This document shows positions 46,801-58,800 of a stretch of 64,000 nucleotides of DNA, in pieces (position 1 is the stretch's first letter; each line of letters opens with the position of its first letter). The notes below the pieces were generated by a model. It saw only the letters and a program-made list of their open reading frames with translations. It made no database searches and was not told the origin of the DNA. Both the position numbers and the translations under genes were made by a program. Location: contig JANEZZ010001870.1 in assembly GCA_026122225.1 (NCBI GenBank), forward strand, positions 186,001-250,000. The letters run 5' to 3'. Source of the stretch: Heloderma charlesbogerti. Taxonomy: Eukaryota > Chordata > Lepidosauria > Squamata > Helodermatidae.

Positions 46801-49800
46801 GTGGGAGAGACAGGCAAAACTGTGTCTCTCCCAAATAAAAGAAACAGGATCCATTTATACAGACTGAAAGTTGGAGAACAAAGAAAACACACCACACATG
46901 CCTAGAAACCAATTCGTACTCAGCACAGTCTTATCAGCACAGCACCCTTCTTATCTTTAGGGCTGAGTTACTTTGGTGGATAGGAGTTCCTGCTTATGAG
47001 CAAGTCACAATTACCTTCTCATGGTCAGACACACACATACTCTCTCAATCCCATCAGGCTCCTCACCTGAACCAAACTACTTACAGGGCCTAGTCAGGCC
47101 TACCTTCACAAGACGCCTCTTCTGTTAACAGGAACTGCTTCTTTTTCTGTCAGATCTTTTACTCTTGGTCGTCTGCTGTCTCAGGTGCTTATTCTTGACT
47201 TCTTCATCTGTTTTCTTCTTTGACTCGTGAAGAATTTATTCCGTTCCCCCCTCCACCTCTTCCTTCTCTCCTCCTCCCTCCACATCAACTGCCACCAAGC
47301 TTTTTCCATTACCTTGGCAATTGCTCCCTTCCCCCATCCCCTCCTGTATCTATCTCATAGTTTTAACTCTTTCTACAATAGCAATAAAACAACTTGTAAA
47401 CCCCATAGTCAGACACTGTGGAAAATGACCTATTATAAATGATGAATACTTTAGGTTTCCAAGAGGAATCTGTGACAGGGTAACGCTATTAATTGCAGAC
47501 ATGTTTTGCTATAGTCTTCTTTGGTGGCATATCTGAGAATTTGGACAAACTACTTCAGAATGAATCCAAAAGATGCAGTATCCATGTTTATTTAAGGTAA
47601 ATCCAGGAAACTGCAGGCCAGTCAGTCTGACGTCAGTGCTGAGCAAAATTCTTGAACAGATGTATCTAGAAAATAATGCATTGATTACTAGGAGTCACCA
47701 GGGGTTTGTCAGGGATAAGTCATGCCAGACCAACCTTATCTCTCTTTTTAATAGAGTTACTAGTTTGGTAGATCATGGGAATTATGTGGGCACAGTATAT
47801 TTTGATTTTAGCAAAGCATTTGACAAGGTTTCCCATGATGTCCTCATTCACAAGATGGTAAAATGTGGGTTGGACAATACTTGAGTTACAAAAGTATTGA
47901 ATTTAATACTTGAATTGGACAATACTTGAATTTGGCTGAGCAGCTGTGTTCAGTGAGTGCTAATTAATGGCTTGGCATCCTCCTGGAGGGTGGTCTCAAG
48001 AGGCGTGCTGCAGGGCTCCATTCTAGGCCGTGGGCTGTTCAACATTTTTATAAATGTCCTGGATGAGGGTGTTGAGGGGCTGCTGATCAAATCTGCAGAT
48101 GAGACAAAGCTAGGAGGGACAGGCAACACCCTAGGAGATAGAATCAAGATCCAAAAGGATCTGGACAGGCTGGAACACTGGGCCGAACCTAACAAGATGA
48201 GATTCAACAGAGAAAAATGTAGAGACTTGCATTTAGCCACAAGGATTCAAAGGCACAACTGTCGGTCAGAGGAGACCTGGCTTGGCAGCGATACATGTGA
48301 AAAGGACCTTGTTGCCTTAACGGATGACAAGCTGAAAATGAGTGAGCAGTGCACTGCGGCAGCTAAGAAAGTCCCTGCAACCCTGGGCTGCGTTGACAGA
48401 AGCGGAGTGTCCAGATGGAGAGAGGTAATAGTTCTGCTCTATTCCTCATTAGCCAGGATGCATTTGCAGTATTGTGTACAGTTCTGGTGCCGCATTTTAA
48501 GGGCATTGACAAGTTGGAGCACATCCAGAGAAGAACAGCCAGGATGGTGAGGGGTCTGGAAACCAGTCCTCTGAGGAACCGTTGGAAGAGGGGGGTATGT
48601 TTAACCTGGAGAGCAGAAGGTTAAAGGGAGACATGACACTGGTCTTCAGATATCTGAAAGGCTGCCATGCAGAAGATGGAGGAAACTTGTTCCTTGTTGC
48701 TCCAGGGGCCAGGACTAGAACCAACGGGTAGAAGTTGCAGGGAAGCAGATTTCAGCTTAACATGAGAAGCTGCCTGTCAGTGACGGCCATGCAGCCATGG
48801 AGGCGTTTAAGCAGAGGATGGACATCCATCTGTCAGCGATGCCATAGCTGCACCCTGCAGTGCAGAGCCTGCGTTGAGCAGGGGGTTGGACTAGATGATC
48901 TCTGCAGTACTTTCCAATGTTATGATGCTATGATTTATATCAGGGCACATGCTTATATACTTGCAAAATGTACTGTGAAGGGCTCCTTTAATCAGATGGA
49001 GTGGTGGGTTGATTAATCATCTTCTGATTAAGATGTCCAAACAACAATTTTACATTAAACAAGTATCCATCCAGCTACAAAAATACATATCCATACTGCC
49101 TACCCTGCTGTCCTTCAAGATTTATTCTAAGTTGGTTTGTTCAAGTTTTCAAATGTGCCACTGAGGGCTATGTAGTTGGAAAGCACCTGGTTCATCTGTA
49201 ATAGATTGTAAATGTTGGTCATTGGTAATAGGTTGTTCTCTCTGTCTTTCAATATCTACTGTATGTAACTTTGGAGTTTGGAAGTTGTTTTATTGCTGTG
49301 TTTAGCAACTGAAAAACTTGGTTGTATTTTGTTATGAATTTGTATATACTCCATTGTATTATTGTGTTTATAATTATGCTTGTGTTATCAGGATATTTTT
49401 GAGTAGAATTTGTAGTTTTTGTCCTAACCTTTTTTATATTGTGCAACTTTCCACCAGCTCAAGTCCTGGTGCAGGAAGTTATGCTCCCATTGAGTTTTTT
49501 CCGGGGGGGGGGGGAGGGGCGGAATTCAAAAAGAGCCACCCGTGTATCGATAACCACCCCACCCATTGTGCCACAATAGAGCATATTTGACAGGGAGACC
49601 ATACCTCCGAGAACAGAGTGTGCACAAAACAGCCTGTCTCCAGAACAGGGAGGTGATTAATGCCTCCTTGCGAGAGGGAGTGGTCCTGAAAGAGGCGGTG
49701 GTGAGACCACTCCTGAAGAAATCCTCCCCAGACCCGGAAAACCTTAATTGTTATAGGCCGGTTGCAAATGTTCCATTCCTGGGCAAGGTCCTTGAGCGAG

Positions 49801-52800
49801 TGGTTGCCAACCAGCTCCAGGCAATCTTGGATGAGACCAATTATCTGGATCCATTTCAGTCAGGGTTCAGGCCAGGTTTTAGCACAGAAACAGCCTTGGT
49901 CGCCCTGTATGACGACCTGTGTCAGGAGAGAGACAGGGGGAGTGTGACCAAGTTGAGCCTCCTTGATCTCTTGGCGGCTTCTGATACCATTGACCATGGT
50001 ATCCTTCTGGAACAGGTCTCTGAACTGGGAGTGGGAGGCACGGCATTGCAGTGGTTTCGCTCCTCCTTGGAGGGTCGGCTCCAGAAGGTGGTGCCTGGGG
50101 AACACTGCATGGCCCTGTGGATGGCCAATATGGGTTCCACAGGGGTTGGTTTTGTCCCCCATGTTGTTCAACATCTACGTGAAACCATTGGGCGCAGTCA
50201 TCCGGAGTTTGGGAGTGTGTTGACATCAGTGTGCTGATGACACGCAGCTCTATTTCTCCTTTCCATCTTCAGGTGAGGCTGTGCAGAATCAGTGCCTGGC
50301 TGCAACAGTGGACTGGATGAGGGCTAATAAACTGAAGCTCAATCCAGGCAAGACTGAGATGCTGCTGGTGGGTGGTTCTGCTGACCGGAGGGAGGGTGCT
50401 CAACCTGTTCTGGATGGGGTTGCACTCCCCCTGAAGGAGCAGGTCTGTAGCTTGGGGGTCCTCCTGGAACCATCTTTGTCACTTGAGGCTCAGGCGGCCT
50501 CAGTGGCACGGAGTGCCTTCTACCAGCTTTGGTTGGTGGCCCAGCTATGCCCCTCTCCGGGGTCCATCTACACGGCAGCACTTTCAGCATTCGCTCTGTC
50601 GTCGCAGCTTAGCATTGCAGCTGCAAATTAGCTTCTGCTGCGGTACACGTGTGATTTACTGTGGACCTCTCCAGCGGGAAAATCCGCTGTGCCCTGACAC
50701 ATGGCCGTGGAAGCAAAGTAAACTGCAGCAATCGCGCTGCTGGTTTTTTTTTTTTGCCATTATAGGTAAACGCGCAGCTGTGCAGGCACGTGAGGCTGGG
50801 GGTGCGACACTTTGGGTTTTAGTGGTTGTTTTGTGTTGTAGGGGTTCTTTTGTGTCTGTCCCTTCCTCTTTGGCAAGATCTGCTCTTTCGTCACCATGCC
50901 AACTGTTCGTACGCAATCACAGCAGCAGTCCTCCGGCCCCACCGGCTCATGATGGTTTGCACATGTGAAGGGGCGTGCCCACGTGAGAGGGGCGCGCCTG
51001 CCCATCATTCCAGAATGGATCCCTCTGAGCCTCGGAACAGGGAGGAGTGAAAAGGCATCACAGAGTGATGCAACCACTGAGCACAACCACCTCACGCCCC
51101 CTGCAAACTGCGAAGCCAGTTCGAGGAAGGGACAGACAGCTCAGCAACCGCGGGAAACCCCCAGCAAGCTGAAACATCGCAGCAGAGCGCCCCTGCGGAA
51201 CCCTGCGTTCTCCCTGTGAAAGCCATGGTTTGGCTGCCAAGCGGTGGCTGCGTCGCATATCCCAAAGGTCCTCTGATTTCAGCAGCCCCAGAGTGAAAGG
51301 CTCATGCGGATGGGGCCCAGACAGGGACAGCCTGGCTGCAGTTGCCTATGCTCTGGCAGCCTCCAAGTTGGATTATTGCAACGTGCTCCACGTGGGGCTG
51401 CCTTTGAAGACGGTTCAGAAGCTGAAGCTTGTGCAAAATGCAGTGGCCAGATTGATAACAGGTACCAGAAGGTCCAAGCATACAAGACAGACGCTGGACT
51501 GCTTGCACTGGCTGTCTATACACTTCTGAGCTCAGTTCAAGGTGCTGGCCTTAATCTATAAAGCCTTACGCGGCTTGGGTCTGCAATACCTGACACGCCT
51601 CTCCTGAAATGAACCGACCTGCACTCTGTGTTCAGCATCTAAGGTCCTTCTCCAGATGCCTCCTCCAAGCGAAGCTCAGAAGGCAGCAAGAGGGAGAGGG
51701 CCTTCTCAGTGGTGGCCCCCCAGCTGTAGAACAAGCTTCATGATGAGGCCCACCTGGCACCAACATTGTTATCTTTTCAGCGCCAGGCACTATGTCCTTT
51801 CCCAGGCACATGATGAGTTTTAAGTGGTCCTGGATGTGTCTTTAGTTATGACTGACAGTTCAGTTGTTTTTACTTATATGTTGTTTGTGTATATTTTCTG
51901 TGTGCTTTTATGTAAATGGCTTTTAAACTCTCTATATTGTATTTGAATGTTTTAACTTCTGTAAAAAGCCCAGAAAGCTTCGACCACGGGCGGCATAGAA
52001 ATGCAGTACACAATAATAATAATAATGCTGCCGCCGCCAGGCCAGGACCATGAGCAGCTTGCAAACAGCCCTTTGCCTAGAGCCCACGCAGGCCCCGCCT
52101 CGCCCTGGGACTCCAGAGGCCGACCTCTGGCAGCACCCTGGCCCGGCTCTGACAGCCGGGAGGGCCAGGGCAGAGCGCCCTGCGCAGGACTGCCGCCCTT
52201 ACTGCTGCAGCTGCCTCCCACATCTCCCCGGTCACGCTCTTTGCCATACGTGAATTGTCTGAACGGTCTTGCTGTGACCGCCTGGCTCCCCAACAGCGGG
52301 GGGCAGTGTCCCCCACACAGGGGAGGCCTCCCCCAGCACGCAGGCAAGCGCTGTGCTGGCGACGGGCAGCCACGCCAGCTGCTGCCGCAGCAGCCCCCAG
52401 CACAGGAGTGCGCCTGCCTTGCAGGGCCAGAGCCCTGGGGCAGGGAGCAGAGCCAGCTGCCACCACACGCACCCTGCTCCACTGCAGCCCCCCGGGGGGA
52501 GCGTACGCCCTCACCACACTGGTGAGGCCAGGCGGGCACCGCTCGGACTTGCTTTCATTCGACGGCTGGGTGAGCGGCTGGTGTGGCCCCCCGTTGCTCC
52601 TCTCCCCTTCCTCACAAACCTCTCCTTGCCTGCTGGCCCAGGGGCCAGGTGCTGCAGCTGGGGCCGGGGCCCGCTCCTCTCGAGGCCTCCCACAGGCCCA
52701 GGATGCATTTCACGCTCTGGCCTGCAGGCAGAGAGAGAGACCCACCAGCAGCTGCCAGGACGCCCCCCGCTCTTCCTGCGTGGGGCTCTTTGCCTACTTG

Positions 52801-55800
52801 TTCCTGGCAAGCGCCACGGCGGACAGCTCTGCAGCAGGCGAAGCGCTTCCTCGCACAGAGCGGGCGCCGCTGGGGACGCTGTGCCTGCTGCCTCCCGGGG
52901 TGACTGCTGGCGACTCCCCCAAGCCTTGTCCTCCCAGGATGGGCTCCATCCCAGGTGGGCTCAGCAAAGGCTTGGGCTTCGCCACGGCGCTGCATCTTTG
53001 TTGCGGGGAGCGGCAGATTGGGGTCCCCCTCTCCCGGCCTGGCAGGCTTCACCCGGCCGCCAGACGGGGCTCACGAGGGAGCCTGGCAGGCGCAGGGCCA
53101 GCCGTCCCTGGCCACCCCCTTCCCTGGGCCCGCTCTGGCTGCCCAAGCAGGGTGGGCCAGCCAGGCCTGCTGGGAGGACCTCAGTGTTGACCAGGCGAGA
53201 CAGCAGCCCGCAGGGATGGGCCACATGAGTTGTCTGGGGGAGGGTGGGCCGGGAGGGCTGGCCGACTCCTGCGGGGCCCAGGCCATTGGCCCGTGTGGCG
53301 CTCCTCCTGACTGGGCTGGGTGTGCGTGAGTGCCGAGAGGGCCTGAAGGCGGTCCCTCGGGCAGCCTGGTCCCACACCGTATAGGCCTTTATAGGCATCA
53401 CCAGCACCGTGAATTCTGCCCGGAGCAGACGGGTTGCCAGTGACGCTGTGTCACCGGCCCCGTCAAGAGTCTGGCCGCAGCTTTCTGGACCAGCCGAAAT
53501 TTCTGAACAGTTTTTGAGGGCAGCCGTGTCTGCAGCACCCAGATGGGATGTACAGTGCCTTGCATAAGTATTTATGCCCCTTTGACTTTTCCACAGTGTG
53601 TTGTGTTACAACCTGGAATTAAAATGGTTTTAAGTGGCATTTTTACCATTTGATTTACACAACGTACTTAGCACTTTGAAGTCACAAAATATTTTTAATT
53701 GGCATATGCTGGTTGCATAAGTACCCCCTCCCCCCCCCTCAGTGGAAGAAGCACCTTTGGCAGCAATTACAGCTGTGAGTCTTCGGGGTAAATCTCTCCC
53801 AGCTGTGTGGATTCTTCTTGGGAAAATTGCTCAGGCCCTGTCAGGTTGGATGGGGACCGTTGGTGAACAACAGTTTTCATGTCTCGCCACAGATTCTCCA
53901 TCCGATTGGGGTCTGGGCTTTGACTGGGCCATTCTAAGACATTCAGGTTCTCGTTTTTAAACCTCTCCAGTGCCACTTTGGCTGCGTGTTTAGGGTCATT
54001 GTCCCACCGGAAGCTGAACCAGCCCCAGGTCCCTTGCAGACTGAAACAGGTTTTCCCCTACAGTTGCCCTGTAGTTGGCTCCATCCATTTTGCCCTCACT
54101 CCTGACCAGTTTCCTGGTCCCTGCTGATGAAAAGCATCCCCCCAACATGATAGTGCCACCACTGTGGGGACGGGGTTCTCAGGGAAAGGAGCACTGCTGG
54201 CTTTGCACCGCCTGTAGCGCTTTGTGGTAAGGCCTGAAAGTTCAGTTTGGGACACATTGGGCCAGAGAACCCGTGTTTTCCACGTGTTTGCTGTGTCTCC
54301 CACATGCCTTTTGGCAAAATCCCAGTGGGATTTGTGATGGGTTTTTCTCAGCGATGGCCTCTTGCCATTCCTCCATAAAGCCCATCTCTGTGGAGCATCT
54401 GGACGATAGTTGTCCCGCGGAGAGCTTCTCCCGTCTCAGCTGTAACTTTAACTTCAGAGTTACCGTTGCCCTCTCGAATGCTTCTCTGACTAATGCCCTC
54501 CTTACCTCGTCACTGAGTTTTGGTGGACAGCTTCTCCAAAGGCAGAGTCGGGGTTGTGCAATGTTCTTTCCATTTTGTGATAATGGATTTAACAGTGCTC
54601 CCGAGGATGTTCATAGTTTGGGAAGTTTTTTATAACCCAACCCTGACTGGTGCTTCTCCAGAACTTTGTCGCAGACTTGTTTTGATAGCTCCTTGGTCTT
54701 CATGATGCTGTTTGTTTAGATCTGCTCTCCAGCTAACGGGCCTTCCAGAAACAGGTGTATTTAAGCTGAGAGCACGTGACACTTGAATTGCGCGCAGGCG
54801 GACTCCGTTCAACTAATTATGCGACTTCTGAAGGCAGAGGGTTGCGCCAGAGCTTTTGTAGAGGGGTCACAGCAGAGGGGCCAAATACTTGCGCAATCCA
54901 GACTTTTCAGGGTTTTATTTGTAAATCATTTTGTAAAATACGTAGATTTTTTCGCCCACGTTGACATTATGGACTATTTTGTGTAGATCAGTGATAAGAA
55001 ATCCTAATTGAATCCATTGTAATTCCAGGTTGTAACACAGCCGAATGTGAGGAAGTCAGAGGGCGGTGGATAAGTAACGCAAGGCGCTGTAACTGAGGCG
55101 CGGGCGGCCGCGGCCAGATCAGACGCCCCTGGGCGCGAGCACCGTTGGCACACTAGCCCCAGCTGTGCCAACGCGCCCCTGGCTGCTGCCGAGACAGGGG
55201 CATCCGGCTCAGGGCCGAGTCCAGAGGTGCACCAGAACCGCGAGCGGGAGATTCCAGCGGGGCGCGCCCCCCGGCACAAGCTGGATCTCATCCTCTGATC
55301 TGCCTCTGACTGCCAAAAGCAGCTCTGTCTTGTCTGGATTAAGCTTCCGTTTGTTTGCCCGCATCTAGATAATCCCTCTCAGTCAGAAATCCCTGGAGCC
55401 GAGAAGCCGCTGCATACTCCAGGATCTTGCCCGAGAATGGAGTTTTGGAGACCAGCTGGAAATAGTTCAATACAGTGGTGTTCACGGATGGGTTTTTTAA
55501 AACAACGGTCTTGCCGCTGCCTCTTTTAGGCAAGGGGGACTCGCACTTTGCTCTGAAGCAAAGGCATTCACCGCCACTCTTGCCCACGTGGCCCGTCGCC
55601 CTGGGCTGCGGTGGGCAGGCCTCGCTTCTCCGAGGGTCCTGGCCGCATTCCTGGCTGTACAGATAGAAGTGTATCCCTTACAACTGGACGAGCAGGGCCA
55701 GAGGAGGAGCCACTCCTGTAATCCTGGGATTCGTGACCCTGTTTTGGGGCGGGCAGCAGCTGCTTGTCTGCTGCTGTGGCTCAGTGGGCCAGGATCTGTC

Positions 55801-58800
55801 CTGGGGGCGCGTCGTCTGGGCGGGAGGCGCCCCCTTGCTGCCCTGGCATGGCTGGTGCTTTGCCGGGCATGCAGAGGGTGCGTGCACGTGCGCGCCCTCT
55901 TCCCCTGGTGGGGCTGGCTCCCGTCTCCTGCTTCCCTGCCCCGGGAGCCGCTGCTCTCGGTGCACGTCATGCCTCCCACATAGCCTGGCCTCTCCCCTTG
56001 GCTGCTTGTCCCCGGGTGGTGTTGGGCCCTTTCCCCAGGAGGACTGTGTCTGCTGCCCAGGGGGCTCCATGGGGGTGGGCGCCCCGTTGTGCGGAGTGTG
56101 CTCCCAAATGGGGCTTTCTGAGGGGAAGGAGGGGATTCAGAGCCCTGCCTGTTGGGAATCTCGCAGGAATGGGCACACGCAGGGCCCAACTGTGCCACTG
56201 GGACTGATGGAATGGAGGTGCCGTGGCCTCATGCCACTTGTGTTGTGCGTGTGGCCAGGCGTGTGTGTGCGTGTGTGCTGGGGCTTTGTATTGCTAGGGA
56301 TTCCTTGGCTCCCTCTGTGCGGGGGGCAGGATGTGGGCGCTGTTGCTGGCACAGTCCCTGATTGGTGGGTTTTGAGGAATGCCAGGGCTGTTTTTAGGCT
56401 TTTGTCTCTTCTTTGTGCAGTTAGGTTGGTGTGTTTTCCCTTCCCGTCCTGGTCTGAGCAAACATCGGAGGCAGTGGCCTTCCTGTCAGCTTAGTGAACT
56501 GTATCCGCTGCATCTCCCCTCCCCAAGCGTAATTGGTGCCAAAGAGCGCCTGTCCTGATTAAAGGGCTGTTGCCAGTTAGGGTCTGATTTCCCCTTTTCT
56601 GTTGTGGCTGTTTTTAGAGTTGTGTAAAATAAAAGGACTGACAGCAGCGTCTCTGAAGCAAGACATGGCCAAATTCATCCAGGGGAAAGGGGTCCTGCTG
56701 ACCCCTTTGTCCAAGAACACAGAATCATAGAACCATAGAATCATAGAATAGCAGGGTTGAAAGGGGCCTACAAAGCTATCGAGTCCAACCCCCTGCTCAG
56801 TGCAGGAATCCAAGTCACAGCAGCCCTGACAGATGGCTGTCCAGCCTCGTCTTGAACGCCTCCAGTGTGGGAGAGCCCACCACCTCCCTAGGTCATGGGT
56901 TCCATTGTTGTGTTGCTCTGACAGTCAGCAAGTTTTTCCTGATGTTCAGCCGGAATCTGGCTTCCTGTCACTTGAGCCCATGATTCCGTGTCCTGCAGTC
57001 TGGGAGGATCAAGAAGAGATCCTGGTCTTCTTCTCTGTGACAACCTTTCAAGTACTTGAAGAGCGCTATCCTATCTCCCCTCAGTCTTCTCTTCTCAAGG
57101 CTAAACATGCCCAGTTCTTTCAGTCTCTCTTCATAGGCTTTGTTTCCAGTCCTCTGATCATCTTTGTTGCCCTCCTCTGAACCCTCTCCAGTTTGTCTGC
57201 ATCCTTCTTAAAGTGTGGTGCCCAGAACTGGACACAGTACTCCAGATGAGGCCAAACCAATGCAGAGTAGAGGGGAACTAGTACTTCCCAAGATTTGGAA
57301 GCTGTGCTTCTATGAATGCAGCCCAAAAGAGCATTTGCCTTTTTTGCAGCCATATCACATTGTTGGCTCATATTCAGCTTGTGATCGACAACCATTCCAA
57401 GATCCTTCTTACTTGTAGTGTTGTTGAGCCATGTATCCCCCATTTTTTAAGTGTGCGTTTGGTTTCTTTTTCCTAGGTGCAGAACTTGGCATTTATCCCT
57501 ATTAAATGTCATTCTGTTGTTTTCTGCCCAGCACTCTAGTCTATCTAGATCACTTTGAATTTTGATTCTGTCTTCCAAAGTGTTAGCTGTCCCGCCCAAT
57601 TTTGTGTCATCTGCAAATTTGATCAGCATTCCCTGCACCTCCTCCTCCAAGTCATTCATAAAAATGTTGAAGAGCACTGGGCCCAGGACTGAGCCCTGCG
57701 GTACCCCACTCGTGACCTCTCCCCAGTTAGAGAAGGTCCCATTGATAAGCACTCTTTGAGTCCGATTCTGTACCCAACTGTGGATCCACCGGATCGTTGT
57801 TTCATCTAGCCCACTTCGAGGTAGTTTGCTCATCAGGATATCATGGGGCACTTTGTTGAAAGCTTTGCTGAAGTTGAGGTATATGATGTCTACAGCATTC
57901 CCACGGTCTACAAGGGAGGTGACGTGATCCAAAAATGAGATCAGATTTGTCTGGCAGGACTTGTTTTTGACAAATCCATGTTGGCTTCGAGTAATCACGG
58001 CATTGTTTTCAAGGTGCTCCCAGATGGATTGCTTGATCATCTGCTCCAGAATTTTCCCAGGGATTGATGTCAGACTGACTGGTCTGTAGTTCCCAGATTC
58101 CTCCTTTTTACCCTTTTTGAAGATAGGGACAACATTAGCCCTCCTCCAATCATCTGGCACTTCCCCCTTCCTCCATGATTTCTCAAAGAGAATAGACAGC
58201 GGTTCTGAGAGTTCTTCTGCCAGCTCCTTCATTACTCTAGGATGCAGTTCATCTGGCCCTGGAGATTTGAACTCATTCAAAGTAATGAGGTGTTCCTTGA
58301 CCATATGCCTATCGATCTCAAGCTGCGATCCTGCCCCTTCAGCCTGTACTTCGCCTTTGCCAGGGGGGTCATAGACCCTCTTTTGGGAGAAGACTGAGCC
58401 AAAGTAGGAATTGAGCACCTCTGCCTTTTCTTGGTCGTCTGTTATCGTTTTGCCATCCTTATTTAATAGCTGAACCACCACTTCTTTCCTCTGCCTTTTA
58501 CTATGCACGTAGCTGAAGAAAGCCTTTTTGTTGTTTTTAGCACCCCTCGCTAACCTCAGCTCGTTCTCAGCTTTAGCCTTCCTGACGCCATCCCTGCAAT
58601 TCTGTGCTACCTGCCTGTACTCTTCCTTTGTTACTTGGCCTTCTTTCCACTTCCTATATGTGTCCTTTTTTGTTTTCAGGTCATCCCTAAGCTTTTTGTG
58701 AAGCCACATTGGCTTCTTCTGTTGTCTTCCACCTTTTCTTCTTGTTGGAATTGCTTGTGATTGTGCCTTGAGAATTTCCTTTTTTAAAAGCTCCCACCCA

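Noticed and set aside
52255..53228. Overlapping frames of 311 and 291 codons
   Set aside because: Same GC effect; no homology, no splice or promoter context, and equally long frames on the other strand.
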